Assembly (NCBI RefSeq): GCF_002999335.1
Contig: NW_020312756.1
Location: 62,001-126,000 of the forward strand
Source of the DNA: Cyclospora cayetanensis
Lineage: Eukaryota > Apicomplexa > Conoidasida > Eucoccidiorida > Eimeriidae
Reading direction: 5' to 3'
DNA: 64,000 nt
Shown: positions 1-14,400 of the stretch, piece after piece
Numbering within the stretch: the first letter of the stretch is position 1
How the letters are laid out: every line of letters begins with the position of its first letter
The notes under the pieces: model-generated
What the model was told of the DNA's origin: nothing
Database searches by the model: none
What the model saw: only the letters and a program-made list of their open reading frames with translations
Translations under genes and position numbers: made by a program

Positions 1-3000
1 TGAGTTGCACAAAAGATGAGTTCCAGCTTCATTTTCTTCTTTCGATACCTCCTGAGCTTAGGAAGATCAAGGCCCTCCAACTGCTCAGCAGCCGTGTCGG
101 GACGTTGTCTCCACCCCTTTTGGTGGATAATCTGGGCTGTGTGTGGAGACTTTGCGCAAAGCACTGTCCACCGGTATGCGAGTGTTGCCGCGCCATAATT
201 CAAATGCCATAGGGCCACTACATTGACGCTGCACGCTGCATCATCGTATTCAAGGTGCAGCGACGGGAGAAAGAAAGTTAAGAAAGCCTACTAAAGCATA
301 AGGACGAAAATGTAGAGAGCATATACTTCCTCAACGCAGAATCCTACGGTTGGTGTAATAGCATTTTTGCGCTTAGAAGGAACGAGGTAGCATCTGCGAG
401 AGCATTAAACGGTTTGAAATGAATGCTGCTGCGAAGGCTTCCGACGGCGAAGAAAGAAGGTAACCCAACACAAAATGCGATAAGAAACAGGGCAGAAGAG
501 CTTTGTAGCTCGAGTAGGAAAAGCTTTTATGTGACTTGCTTGTGCGTATGCTGCGCCCGAAGTGAATTGGAATCCCTCCCAGTTTTGGTTGGCACTTCAT
601 TCGGTGGGCTAGTTGGAATGAACATCGTTCCGGAAGGTGACAGCGCCAATTGTTCTCGCTTTCGGTTGATCGGCGCACAGCCCTGTGGGAGAGTTACGTA
701 AGGAGAATCGATGCACTCTTCACAGAAAACTTTGCTGCTCTATTCAAATTTACGCTTCCTTATTTTTGTTGATGACCAAAGCGCCAGTCCCAAAGTCGTG
801 TGCTGTAGCATGCTTGTTGGAGTATGGTTTCGGTATGGAACAAATTGCGCAACATCGAGGGCTTATGAGAAAATATCCATACGACAGGGAAAATTCGTGT
901 TTTTCAATAATTTGTGCAGCATCTGTGTATATTTAGTTGTTCCTAAAATTCAGGGAGTGGCGGGTGGCATTGAAGAAAAATGGAGAGCGACACCACGTGT
1001 CACTCCGGATTTCTGGCTCTCTCAATCTGCAAGAGCCTATAAGCTGCGTTGGCATATCACCAGAAAATACCGTACGCAATGTGGGCCAGTCAGAAGAATG
1101 GGAGCAACAATCGCAGTGCATGCTTGGCCTTGCTGGAGGCGCCGTTGCCTGGGTGAACAAGGGAGGTATTAGAGCAATCTGCCAGTGCGTACATCTAGTT
1201 GCACTCGCATTCTTTGTGCTCTTAGCCGCCTAACTGTCTTTTGCCTAAAAGCTTTTCTGATTCTGTGAGTTAAAATGGGGACAATTGAAAGGATGGCACA
1301 GTAGTTTTAGTGTTGGAGGACATTTGTGCTGCAGCCGTCCCTTTGGTCGTACTTTGCGATTTAGGGTAGCCACCATACCAATTAAAATTCTTGTAGGCAA
1401 CCAGTGTCTTGAAGCATCACTTGCCGACTACCGAAAGGGCAATGCAGATACACCAACAGGAGCAGACGTGGTACAACGGGCCGTGTGGGCTGCCGTGTGC
1501 TCTAACGGTCAAGTAACTTTCCTCATAGAGCCGCAGGAACATGAAGTGGAAGCGACAACGAATGGGAATAATGGCAGGATAAAACTCGTGCAAACGCTCT
1601 TCCTTGGCGCGTGTCTAGCTGGCGAGATCCAAAATGTACAGCGAATCCAGCTACAGCGCACACAGGCATCTACGGCTCTGCAGTCTAATTCTTGAGGTTT
1701 TTCTTATTGTTTATTCGCTTGATAACACTTGATGTTGTGTACCATGCTTCTTTGCAGACGTCTTCGGTGCAGCAAGGACGCCAGAGGTCGTCGGCTCCTG
1801 TTAACATTCCAGAAGCTTGCGGTTGCTGGCTAGACCAGTGTCCACAGTCATGGCATAAACTCCAAGAGCATGAATCACGCACAACAGGGCACGGAATGGC
1901 AGTCTTTGGAGTATTTGCTCTTGGGTTCGTAACCACAGCGTTTGGCGGCACCCAAAATGGCATTGCTTTTTTCACGCCTCAGCTCGAGGGCACTAGGTCT
2001 TCCCCGAATTCGCAGGTACACTAACAGTATATATTTTTTGGCTTGAAAAAGTTTGGCAACCACTTAGCTACTGTTGCAACCACATATAGGACGAGCAAGT
2101 GAATGCTTTTACAGGAAAAAGGTTAAGTTTTGTTCAAGCAGTATGCTGCACGTATCGAGGGGCTCTTAACCAATATGTCTGCATCCTGGTCGACTCCCTT
2201 TTTGCTTTCTTGGTGATATTTTGGCTGCCTACGTGGAATACAAGACTGTAATTAGCGGAGCGCTCTTTTGTTTGAAGCTGCGCTGCTTTTTTGTCTTCCC
2301 AGATTTGTTACAGCAAACTCAGTGTAGCACCGCTTTGTCTCGCCAGTCGAGGCCCCCTAATTGCGGTGGGCACAGCCTCTGGAGCAATACTGTTGTTTCG
2401 CACAGAAGTGCTAATCAGCACGTCCTGCACCTACTTTTCGGCATTTGCTGCTGCTGCCACAGCTAGACCGTTGGCATCTGTCCGTCCAGCGAGCTTTCCA
2501 ATCCAGAGGGTCCAATTCCTATGCAAAAACGGAGACATTAGAGAAGATGCAGAAGAAGCGGGACAGTTTCACATAGAAAAAAGTTCTCTATACTTGCTGG
2601 CTCTTGGATTAGATGGCTCACTACATGAGGTGAAGCTGCAGAATGAAAGTCTTCAGAGCACGCCGTCCCATCTGCAGAATGCCGATGGGAAAACTAACTG
2701 CTACACAGCACCAGTCGTGCAGAGGGTCCCTGCAGCAGCTTCACCGCCCTTAATCATATCCGCGGATAACCACCAATGCAGAAGCACGCCTCTTCTAGTT
2801 ATAGCACACGCCAAAGGAGGACCTACTACGGTGGTCACACTCTGGGAGTCAGGAATAATCCAGATGTGGATGCTCGCCGAATCCGCATCAATATCGGATG
2901 TGGGCCAGGGAATGCAAGCCAATCCACGCATGTGTCCTGTCACATTGGAGTTAAGATGGTAGGCTAGCACACATTGGGTACTTTTACCCTCATGATCGAT

Positions 3001-6000
3001 GAACATTATTATCAATCTCCTGTAAACTGCGAGGCTACCATGGTGTCCAAGAGGCCCTTATCCCTGCTAAACATTATTGTCAAACACAGACCCAGCATGG
3101 GCTGAGACATTGCAAACTTGAGCAACTCTCGGTATACGCGTTATATATATGCAGCGTATTATCTTCCACAAGTTCACTTAGAGATGCTGATAAGAATGTC
3201 GGCCTTCATGGGGATCCCGGAGAGAAGCACACCGCTCACACAATGTCAAGGCAGAAATCGCATACTTTGGTGACACGCTTAAAATCACTTGCTCCAGACG
3301 TGTACGCTCAACGCGAGGATCTGATAAAGAGAAAAAAAGATATCCAAGAGGAATTGAAGGCGTTGGTCGACAGGGTGGCAGTGAGCGCATCTTGCGATTG
3401 CCAGTCCATACCTTGAAAACACGTTCCCGTTGGTTGCATGATAGACAAGGCTATGGCCTACGCTGCAGAAACGGGTGCATCACTGGGCAATACTTTTATC
3501 TCTGGCTGTTTGTTGTCGTTGTGGCTTTCTCATATCAGGAGAATACAGCATGCCGTAGCGTAGAAACGGAAGCTGGACAAGTGGACGAAGATGTACGGCT
3601 TTTAATTAAGCACCAATCCAATACCATTTTAAAAGAGAAAAAGCAGGAGCTGCTGGTTCTTCAGTATGCATTTGCTGCTTTCCATCGGCAGTTGATGGAA
3701 CACCTATACTCAATAATTGTCACTCCACCAAAGGAGCTCAGAGTTGCGGCTGAGAAACCCGGAGATACTATCACTACTCAGAACTACTTCATACTTGAAC
3801 AAAAGCCAACGGACAGGGCAATAGCAAAAAAGTTCTTATTTCTTCGGTAAGTCCAAAATATTCGTGCAACCTTCTAGAAGATAACAGGCAGCCACACTTC
3901 CTTGCGTGCTTACGCGACAAACTTTTTCGGAGTGGTAACGATAGGATTCTAATGCATGTACTCTTGATGTTTCAGTCGACTGCAGCTGAGAGAGGACATG
4001 TGGCTTCGTCAAGTGGTTCCAATCCATGAATCTATGTTACACATGCAACAGCAGGACAGTTCTCCTGTCCCTGAGGCTTTTGGCATGATCGCTCATGGCT
4101 GTGCCAGTCTTTATCGCATTACAGGTACAGTAAGTGGCTAGTTACATGGGGGTTTCTTGTTTGCGAACCTCTGGCTGGTGTTCTCCTGTTAATTCCTTTT
4201 GGCACTTGTTTGTGTGAGACTTCGTTGATATGCCGCTTGGTCTCGATCTGCTAGCAATCGGCTTAAGTTATTATATTTGGCGCGTATCCTGCAGTCATGT
4301 TCTGCTTCCAGATGATGTTGAGAACGAAAGTCCTGCTGCACCCGGTCCGGTCACACAGGCATCACCATATGCGAGAGGATATAATGTGGCGAATCACCGG
4401 TCTGCAATCTACTTGGACGAACCCTTGAAAAGCCTCACAAATATGCTGCAAAACCCGTCTCTACTTACAGCTAATTCTGCTCGTCGGAGTCAATTTTGGA
4501 TATTACGCGAGGTGTCGGCTGAGGTAGGTAAAAAACAAAGAGCCATAAAAGCTAGTGGTAGATGCATGTGGCAAACCGTTTGTAGCTGCAGCTTTCGCCA
4601 CACTGCTCATCATCTTCAAGATGTGACCGCATATAATCTTGAACATATGCTTATTTGAATAAGCTGCAACTTACTTACAATTTTCTTGAAGGCGCATGAG
4701 ATTCACCCGTACTACAGGTTTGTCTCGCGGGGCTGGTACATTTGGCATGTGACTCTGCAGCTCCAGGCCGCTTTCAATCGCCGACTAGATGAGTGTCAAC
4801 GGTGTGTCATACTAAAGATAGACAAGATGCAGCAACAAGCTGAAAAGGCAAAAGATTGCGTACTGCAACTGGGTGATTTATCCATAGTAGAGCCATGTCC
4901 AGAGATGTCAGTTCCCTCGCACGCTGACGTCGTGAAAGACCTTGTAAGTGGCAAAATACTTCATTTTCACAGTCACTCCGCACGTACGCCACACTAACAG
5001 GCATATGTATGTCTTCCAATCCAAAATATGCATTAATGCGGCTAGGTGTTGCCTTTCTCGAGGATTCTTTATGCGCTACGTAGAAAAATGCATTCGCGGG
5101 AGTGAAGAGTATACCAGGGGCAATAAGATTCACGGGGGAGGAAAGTGAGACAGCAATCTGTGAAGAAGGAAACAAACCAATAGATATGACAGCTCGGAGG
5201 GCTCTTAAAAAGATGATGGGAGGAAACTTGGAGGCCGGAAGCCCACCAAGTGCATTGGAATGCAAAGCCGACAAGTGGTACGGACGGAAAACCGATAAGC
5301 TGCATGCTACTTAATGTTGTATAGCGATGCAATGCGTTTTAAAGCAAGAGCCGAGCTCATGTAAGCAGTGCTCTGGTGTGGAGGGCTGTTATCGAGGCTA
5401 AGCCATTTGCAACTTGCACATGTTGAGAGTGCTACTGGTACAGGGAGGAGTGGATGGGGACAGTCCCTCCCGATACTATGACAGATGTCCAGGCAACCAA
5501 ATTTGCCGCATACCGAGAGCAGGAGAGAGTGATAAAAGAGAAGCAAGAGGTACTGAAGGCTAGGTTACAGAGCGAGTTGAAAAAGCTGAGGTAGGAGAGC
5601 GACCTGTAAGGTACATGGATGCGCCGCACTGTGTTTCACGAATACATTTTGGGTCCGGCCTAGAAATGCTATAAGCAAAAACACACACTACTGCACTATC
5701 GCGTAGACGATGGTTGCATAATATCTTGTGAAGCAACCTGAAAGGTGTAGGCCGAACAAGGGAATTGGCACAGAACTAAATTGTGGCACGAGATCAGTTC
5801 AGAACGTGATTGGAGGAGTGCGGGGAGGTTCGAAAGAAAGCCCTCAGAACTGGGATTAATAAGACTTAAGCAGTAAGCTTATGCTGTTTTCCTTCGCAGG
5901 GGTGAGATTACTTCCACTGCTTTGCAGCTTCGCGATGACATGCGCGTCCTTAAGGGCTGGAAGTGAGACAATTCGATGCTATGCGAAAGGGCTTCTGGAG

Positions 6001-9000
6001 ACCCACAGCAAAGCCTACAGTCACAGTCACTGCAGAATGAGCGAACCAGATCTAAATAATCGTGCAGATACCGTGTTGGCTGTAAAAACTAGGAAACGCC
6101 AGAAAGTCAGTAGCTAGATTGAGCTAGCATAAAATTGCTGCAGCTCACTGGTAAACCAAAAGTCGATTTCCCTTTGTTTGCACCCCTTCACGGTGACACG
6201 AGTAAGGCAAGCCACCTAAGGCATCAAGGGACTATGAAGTAGCTTTTGTGCAGCGCGACTGTCAGTGTTGTTGGTGGAAAATACCAGGGACTTGTACGAA
6301 GAGGAGCTGCTCCTCACACAGCTAACTGCTTCCCGTCTTGCAAAAATTATAGCACAAGAGGCAGCACAAGAGACGGTGGAAGGCAAGCTACAAGTCAATC
6401 TTGACGCTGCCAGGGCAAAGCAACTAGAGCTTCATACAAAGTTGCACACACAACAGCAATCCTGTTGGCTATTGGAGGAAGAGCTAGGTGCAGCAGAGCA
6501 TGAGCAAAGGGAGAACGCAGCTACCCTAACAGCTATTCTTGGGAAGTATCATGTCCATTCTGAGGCGCTAACCCTCATAAATAAAGCACTCAGCAATGCG
6601 TGAGTAGAGGATTGGACAGAAATGACCGCTTTTCAAGATAAACCTTGGGTAGTTCATTAACAAGCTTTACAGTTATTTAGATAGTTGAATTATTAGGTAT
6701 TGTTGAATATGTCTGGTAAACAGGAAACGTGCTGTTGCGTGCCGCGACTGCAGAGTTGGTTCGTACAAAGCTCAAAAATTGCAAGATCCAGTAGAGGCGC
6801 AAGAGAATCCAGAGCAAGCCCTGAGGAGAGGCAATATCGCTTTGGAATATCATCTGGAGAGATCAGCGGAAGCTATAAAAGTGCGCAATCAATGACAAAC
6901 TGAAGAAGGGAAAGTCAACTCACGCTACGCCATATAGTCTTAAATACAGCAGCAAACAAGCGCCTACATCATCAGCATAGAGTCGAATGCAAGAAATCAA
7001 TAGCAGCAGTCCATCGCCACATACACTGGCCTTTTGTACTTGCATCAATTACAGGAACTACGTGGACTTGATCCTGATACCCCACTACGAAAAGTATTGG
7101 CGGCTTCAGTATGCAGTGTCGCTTCTCGAGAGCGGCTTGCCTTTGCAAGCAAAGCCGCCGATGCTGCGCGCAAATGCCTGGCTCTGCTTAAAAAGGTATT
7201 ACAAGGCACAGGCAGAAATACAGCTAGTGAAGCCAATCAGCTTGTCGGTAATTATGTTTGCAGATCCAAACGCACGCGATGTGATAGTGTCGCATTGACT
7301 GAGTGGTGATTTTTGCATCGATAGAAGATGATTCAAGCTCAGAGAGAAGAACTTTCACTCAAATGCCAGCTCGAAGCCGTTTCTGAAGTGCTAGAGCAGA
7401 TACATTATGATGTAGATTTCCTTCTAAGGATTAAAAAGGGGGCTGTAGGAGAGCTTCCTGAGTCCGTTGCGGAGCTAGGGGAGCCGTTCAACTTTTCCGA
7501 TTCTTGTCTTGTTGGACAAGACATCATCGATCAATACAAACAAAAACTTTTAGCTGTTGGAAGGATGAAACTTAGTGGCCTCGAATCTGTGAAGGTAGGG
7601 CAAACTGTTCTGCACTTATTCATCTCTAAGGTGATAAGATGATACATCTTGAGCTTCCGCAGAGCCTCTTGGAGGAAGCAATGTGGTATACACAATTCTA
7701 CAGGCACTTCGCCACCAACTGGAAACAGTGAAATGGAGGACCCAGCTAGTGGACTTAAAGTCCAGGGATGTGATGGAGAGAACGAAGGACGTTCACTTAC
7801 TTCGAATTACCAAGAGCATGCAGAAGGTGTTACAGCCATCATGCAGGTTTCCACATTCTGTAATACAGGAAGTTTTGATGTAATATGCTTTTCTAGTAGT
7901 TTCATTGTAGGTACCGCAATACAGAACAGCATAAGCGCAGTCAGTTGCTGCCTGCCAGCTCCTTTAGAAGTAGCTGTATAATTTTTGTGAATGGCGAGTT
8001 ATCCTGAAGCCTGGTAATCCCTGACCAGAGGGCGGATGCAGCGAGACACACCTTGCAGGTATTGTTAGAAATGCTAGAATAAACAGCTGTTCTAAGGGTT
8101 ACATTGATAATATGTTCAATGCAGCTTTGAGTGGAGCGTCCAATGGCCAAAAGGAGCCGCATGGCGGCCCATCGAGCTGCCGTCTAGAGCCGCCGGTGCC
8201 TACAGACGATTTTAAGGAGGTTCAAAGGAGTGAAGGAGTTAGAAGGCTAGAGGAAAGAATAACAGAGCTCCAAGATCAATGTGCTGCACTGCTTAAGGAA
8301 GTTTGCCATAGGGTAACTCTCTTCACTCAGTCTTGTTATCTCTGACAGGGACACAGTAGCGTGCTTTGTCAGTGCATATTTAGAACACACTCTTTATCTG
8401 CTGCATCTATATTATAAAGGCAGCATTTAACGCTTCCTTTTTCTATGCAAACAAAGAAATTTAGTTTGACGCTGGAGCACGTGGTGTACCAGAAAACAGG
8501 AAGTGGCATTTGGTGGTCTGTGAGTTTGGATGAGTCACAGGAAGCAGCAGTGGAGAAGACTCAAGGGCAATTGCACTACCTGGAGCAGAAAAGAGACTTT
8601 ATGGAGCGTGTAGCATATCTAAGACGGGCTCAGGAGCGTGAATCTATAGTATGTACGTTTTTTTTGGTTGAGCAGGGTGGCATTACATCATGTTTTCTTG
8701 CAGATTAACAGCCACTGAAGGAGATTCACCCGCCTCAAGCGCCAAATCTGCATTCGTACATTCCACTGTTTAGGCCAAGAGTTTTGCCTTCTGTGGTACA
8801 CTCGTACGAAATACTATGAGTAAGCTCAATTTGCTGTTTTCTACGCGCAGACACCGGTAATCTCGCACATTATGCAGCGTGGAAACCCGCCGATGCGGTC
8901 AGAACAATCTCGCAGCTTCAAGACAAACTTCGAGATAGGACATTAATCGTAGAGAGACTCAGAGCAAAGCTTAAGCAATTGGGAGCACGCAGCGTCATAC

Positions 9001-9038
9001 TGTTTCAACACCAACCGAAAGCGAGCGCTCTTAAATAG
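1..9038 (+). CDS. CFAP43: CFAP43 (tether/tether-head subunit of inner-arm dynein I1/f), 5' partial, multi-exon
   Basis: Axonemal scaffold protein. CFAP43 pairs with CFAP44 to tether the I1/f dynein motor domains to the A-tubule (known for the family). Exons up to about 2960 read as degenerate WD-repeat blades (for example LVGTSFGGLVGM near 600 and GPLIAVGTASGAILLF near 2370). From about 3200 on the exons are charged coiled coil. Family-like blocks in order are RALKKMMGGNLE (about 5195), FAAYREQERVIKEKQEVL (about 5500), LLVENTRDLYEEELLLTQL (about 6270), HYDVDFLLRIKKG (about 7405), LVDLKSRD...VHLLRITK (about 7745) and a last helix LRDRTLIVERLRAKLKQLG ending at TAG 9036-9038. Best exons: 2301-2959, 3976-4122, 4692-4946, 5444-5590, 6266-6599, 7325-7597, 7662-7846, 8551-8647, 8851-9038; other boundaries are approximate. 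The first exon (up to about 178) is open to the window edge, so the N-terminal WD part is missing. No disabling break seen. Confidence 0.85.
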
Positions 9039-11442
9039 ATGGTTTTGCCGTAGGCAGCCAGACATTTTTCTTGAACAGATTGCCGGCGATTCCTGCTATT
9101 GATCTTGAGGGGTGCGAGTTTAAGCCTTTAAGAGCATGTGTTCATCTACTGCTTGATTGTGGCACTGCCAAGCATTTCGGAGTTTATGCTAAAGAGTATC
9201 AATCCTCAACAAACCAGGCATATGGCTGTTTCCTTATAAGCCTGAGGCGTCCAGGTTGACTTCTCGTAGATACGTAGGGAGACCTTTCGTAGTTCTGAGG
9301 GTCATCCAGAAACTCTCTTGCTACTATCTGCAGCAGATGAGATAGATGGAAGCGCTCCCGTTGTCAAAAATGAAGAGGTGGAGTGCCCAGGGTTACGAAA
9401 AAGAGCTTTGAAGCTATGACTTTTGCTGCAGCGTGGCGTGGTTAGCGTAGTAGAGCCTTGGTTCAATGGATAATTGCCAGACGCGTTCAATCATCATCGC
9501 ACTTGTGGCCTTAATCATGGGCTAGAGACAGCAAAGAGAAAATATCTCTTGCACGTGGCCTTGGTCGGCTGCTGATACTTTCTTAGACATCTAGCTGAGA
9601 TGGATCCTGTTCCCGTTGTTGCAATAGAGCTCGCGGAATCCTGCTACACTTAGCTTTCAGTTGGCGCATGCTAGTCATTCAATGTATGGCACTTGCCCAC
9701 AGCGTCTTGTTCTTAAGTTTCTACAGTGCTACGTGCAGCATATCAGCCGAGGGCGCGTTGCTTGCACAATGGACTATCCTGGCAAAGAGGTTGCCTCCAT
9801 GTTGTACACACAGTCATTTATGCAGCCTGCTACGGTACGCTTGGCTCTAACCCACCAACCAGGCTTCGCAGCTCACAAAGCATTTGCCGCACCATACTCA
9901 CAAGGCAATGGCTTCCTCACGTCGGACCTGGAGCTGAAGCTGGCTACGCTGCCTTATAACGCTGCCATCCAATAGAGCGCTTGAGCGTTATCAGGCTTTT
10001 TGAGGCGTGAGCAGCCAATAGCGTGGCCGATAGAGCCATTATGCTTCCATTTTCATCGAGCCTCTGCTGCCGACTATTCGGAGGATGGGGCCCACCGCAG
10101 ATATCTCGTCTCTGAAGCAGTGGCAAGTGCACAAAAAAATCGCATCAGCATAATATTAGAATAGGTGCTGAAAGGATATTTATGTATCATTCAAACGGGC
10201 AGCTTTCAGGATACGGTGACCCTGTTTGCACGGTCTCGAAGCCCATGGCTAAACATGGCGGCACAACTTCACGTGTGTTGGTAATATTCTTATACAAGAT
10301 ATGAAATGCATTTAGTGTGGTTGACAGTATCTAGGGGGACTCAGCCAAGATTACCTTCTACAGATATTGGCTCTGCTCTGCCTCTAAAGGCCCCACAGAG
10401 ACCCACGGGCTGTAGGCAAAGGTAAAAAACCTGTCTTTGCTGGCATCAGTGTGAACATTTAAATTCAACACAGAAGTCAATAATGGGTAAGAGCCTTTTT
10501 TTGCAGGTTAGTCACCCTAAAGAGGCAATCAACTGCAGTTCAACCACAACCTCAAGCAGGACAGACGCCACGCCAAAACTATATTTTAACCAGCATACCG
10601 TTTGTTCAATTGCCATTTCGTGCAATTCAAGGTATATCAGCAACTTAAAGCAACAAGAAAGACGCTTTTATCAGTGGTTTGCTGAATACAAGGCTATCCT
10701 GTCCAATAATTCCAAGCCAATGACCATGTGTGCAGGCCTACACTTGCTACAGTTGGTGCATGGGGACATATCGCGTGGAGTTGTTATCTTTGACGATAAT
10801 TTTTGAGCGTCCGAAGCACTGAATGGCCTATGTAATTACCTGATTGCACTATCGACCTTTTTAGTCAAGTGACGGGCATGGTTGAAGACGCTAGGGCAGG
10901 ATACGTGGTGCACTAACGACCTCTACGCATGAGTTGCACAGAAGACTCTCTGAAGGTAGCGTCATGTGTCTTGTAAGGCTTTCAGAAAATCATAATTGTT
11001 TTAGTGATCAATAGGGTTCATGCTCGCGCAGCCCCAAGCCGAGACAATCACGCCGTTCAGGAGCCGGAGCTCAGATATGGGAAGAAACAGTGTTGTCTTT
11101 CCACAGCCTGCTACAGCCACTATGAAGCTAAGATATATTCAGAAGTGAAATTCAGGATGCCTGCGACCTGAGGAGGCGTACCGTTGCCTTTGACTGTCTG
11201 AAAAATCACACGCATTCCATTAAAGTCCCTCCACTCCTGAAATCCAAGCAAGAAAGTAGCCCAAACAAAGAATGAACGGACGCGTGAAAATGATCTCTCT
11301 TGATCTATAGTGAACGAACTAGGGCACAGCGAGACTCGGCATCTAGCTCTGCGCACAAGTGGTTCGGTTGCCCCATCGATCTGCAGTCAAGGATTAACCT
11401 CTTGCATACAGGGCAGAGCGTGTACTTCTGAAGCTATTGATA
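9039..11442. other. Intergenic region between CFAP43 and the dynein heavy chain
   Basis: This 2.4 kb holds the CFAP43 3' flank and the dynein 5' flank. I see no convincing gene. Two open frames occur on the plus strand: 9661-9975, which opens on TTG, and 10483-10806, with ATG and 107 codons. Neither resembles a known family, and neither joins in phase to the CFAP43 last exon or the dynein first exon. A promoter for the dynein gene must lie here if it is transcribed on its own, but I recognise no motif. Confidence 0.6.
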
Positions 11443-14400
11443 ATGCCAGAAGAGATTATGGATCAGAACACGAATACTCCAGAGGCTGCCTCGGATCCAT
11501 CTGCGTTGGCACTGGGAAGGAGCATGGAGTCGTTGCCCGAGAGGAACGGCGCTGCCCCTGCAGGGCAACGCTTAGCACACTGGCTCATAGCACAGATCCA
11601 GTTGTCTAGTTTCGTGGCCGACGAAGATTGGACACCCGATCATACGCGGGAACTATTGAACTTTTGCAATGACAATCGCCGCAGCCAGTGGTTTTTGTGG
11701 ATGTCGAAGAAGCCCCAACTAAATCCCTTAGAACGCGGCGAACAAGGAGTACAACGGGAGAAGCCAGAGTGCAAGCGGCTTGCCTTTAGTGATAAGCTCC
11801 CTCGACACTGCACTAATTATCTTCAGCAACATACATCATCTAAAGATGAATGTGGAGACGGACTGGTTTTCTTAGGAAAAAAATGTACGGGTGTGTTTAA
11901 CGCAGAGGCCCCTGGTGAGCATCTCTTCTGCTTCTCATTGCGCAGCAACATTCTTGAGCATGTTTCAGCTTTTATTCGGGGAGTATGCATTCCTGTGCTT
12001 GAAAGCAATGCATTGTGGCCTCAAAGCTTCAAACAGGAACTTTCGAGAAAGGTAGGCTGTCAGCATTGCAGTGGTGCAGTTGTTGCTCCTTCCCCGTAGA
12101 GTAGCATGTACTGTCCCTAAAACGCCTGGTCAAGCAATATTCTTCTGCAGCAGTTTATCACACTTTAGATTCGGAAAGAGAAACGCATGTGCCTTTTGCA
12201 TAAATTCTGTAGCTCGTCAAGTATGTTGGTCATTTGACTGACATAGTTCATCGCGCCCAGGGCTGCTCTAGACTTGTTCTTCCATTAGAAGACCTTACCA
12301 ATATTACTAAGTGCGCAAGCGACCGAGAGCTTGTTCAAAGGCTGGAAGCACTAGTGAATTCGTGGACTCGACAAATGAAGGAAATTCTGGCTGTCCAGGT
12401 ATGTAAATACGCTTGTGGGGTATATGTTATAGTCATTGGGCTCCGCCACGCGTCTCGAACAAATATGCTTCCGACTCACATGACTAATATATTCCGATAG
12501 CATGGCAGCCTACCTTCTGTTTGGGTAAGTACTGCTTTCAGGATGGACCAGAGGGGTCACTAGAGTCATGCCATCTTGGCGAGATCCAGCGGTGGACAGA
12601 GCGTGCCCAGAACCTCAAATCGCTGATTGAGCAGTTCCATGAGCCAGATATACAAGCCGTAATAGACGTATTAAATGAGGCCAAATCATCTTGCGCAAAA
12701 CACTTCCAGTGGGTTTTTACTTTTGTCGTTAAGACAAATGTAAGCTGTCATCTGAGCAGTGCACACCAATAAACGTACAGATATATTTGTATGAATGCGG
12801 ATCTAGCTGGGCTGTGCTCATACCTATTCTAGCAGCTCTACAGGCTTTCAGTTTCTTCATGCCGCAGATCAGTGCAAAAAGATATTGTTGCTTCATCGCG
12901 GGTAGTTCATGATAATCTCAAGTTCTTGGAGGTATTACGGGGCCCATGCCAAGCTCTTAGAGAAGCGGACCCCACGGAAATACCCATGGTAGCCACACAG
13001 CTTCTGATGGCTGTTCGAATTGTTGCGACACACAGCAAGTATTATACCACTCCAGAAAGGATAAGCAGTAAGTAGTGAAGCCATCCTCTAACAGAAAAAA
13101 GCAAGATGAACAAGCGTCTATGTTTGCATATTTGAACAGCGATTCAGTGATATGCCTTTCTCAGTGGTATCTTATTCTAGTCGGATGTGAAAAGCCACGC
13201 GTTTCCGGTCAGTTGTACGCAGCTCTTCTACGTAACGTCGCAGCCGAGGTCATCCGGCGTGGTCAGGCTTCAGTGGATATTGACTCGATATGGGCGGGAG
13301 ATGTGGCACAGCCAATGGAAAGTCTGAGAAATGCAGTCGAGTGTGGCGTCACTCTTAACAGAGTCTTCAAGCAGCTGTCTACGCTGATAAAATCAGAAGG
13401 AAAAGCATGCTGCTGGGATTCTGCTGCCGGTGCAGCGTTTGCAGAGGTGGCTAATACTCTGAAAACACAAAGTACACATGGCAGGGGAAACGTGGGAACG
13501 TATACATATTAAATAAGGGAGCTGTGTCTGCCCATTGCTTAGGGGATGTAACTTTGGCATACACCACCATAGTATCCTTCCAACTCGTGCTTACAGTTGT
13601 GGCATATGCTGTGGTTATGCACTAAATAGAGCGATGCCTTCGTACAACGATGCAGCGACCTACTTGATGTCTGCCGCGCTCAGTTCCAGTTCAGCCCCAC
13701 AGCTCAGTCGAAGCAAAAAGATTTGATGTGTTCATCAGCAGATTCAGCAAACTTATGCTCCACCCCGCAAGGTCACGTTTATTTTCCAACCTTTGGTCCA
13801 TTCCAAACAGAAGTAATCCGCAGCAACATACGGAACATACAGCAAGAATATGGGAAAGCTCTTTCAAGGCTTAGAGTGATGGGCCGGAATATTTTGAATG
13901 TGAAAGCTACAAGCTGGCATAATGAATATGCACAGTTCAAAGAGCAGGTACAAAAAGTGCATAATCATTAAGTCTAATTTTTAATTAGTTACACGGCACT
14001 CAGGCATTTCTGGAGTGTTGTCTAAGCATGAAAGGCGACAGGTGCACGCCTCATGAAAATTGCCCTTGTAGTGTGTTGCCCTTAAGGTTCGTGACCATGA
14101 GAGTATGTACATGAACGTCATTGCAAGTGCTTTCAAAAGAGCAGCTACTGTTGAAGAGGCGTGTGAAATCTTTGGCGCCTTCAAACTTTTAGCAAAGAGA
14201 CCCAATATTCAGAGGTTTCTGGAGAAAAAGGCTTCGGATATTTGGAGGCTCTTTTCTCAGGTAAGCCATAATTCACTAAGGGCTGACGGATGTGTTTGCT
14301 CGAAGCCCTGCCGTAAGCCACATGGCTACCCATGCCATAAGGGTAGATAATTAACATGTCAGCTGAGCATTTGTCGCGTAGGTTATCCAAAGTGCTGCTG

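Noticed and set aside
7686..7703. An 18-nt GT...AG mini-intron in CFAP43 (GTATAC...CTACAG)
   Set aside because: The other frame reads straight through (VVYTILQALRHQLE) into the conserved coiled-coil block without any intron, so none is needed.
9440..9510. Possible A-box/B-box pair of a tRNA gene (GCGTAGTAGAGC ... GTTCAATCAT)
   Set aside because: The arms do not fold into a cloverleaf and the acceptor ends do not pair.
9661..9975. 104-codon plus-strand ORF after CFAP43
   Set aside because: It opens on TTG, two other frames are also open here, and the product matches no family; it is likely chance.
10483..10806. 107-codon ATG ORF upstream of the dynein start, considered as a dynein 5' exon
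   Set aside because: It does not resemble the dynein N-terminus, and the ATG at 11443 already precedes the first conserved tail sequence.
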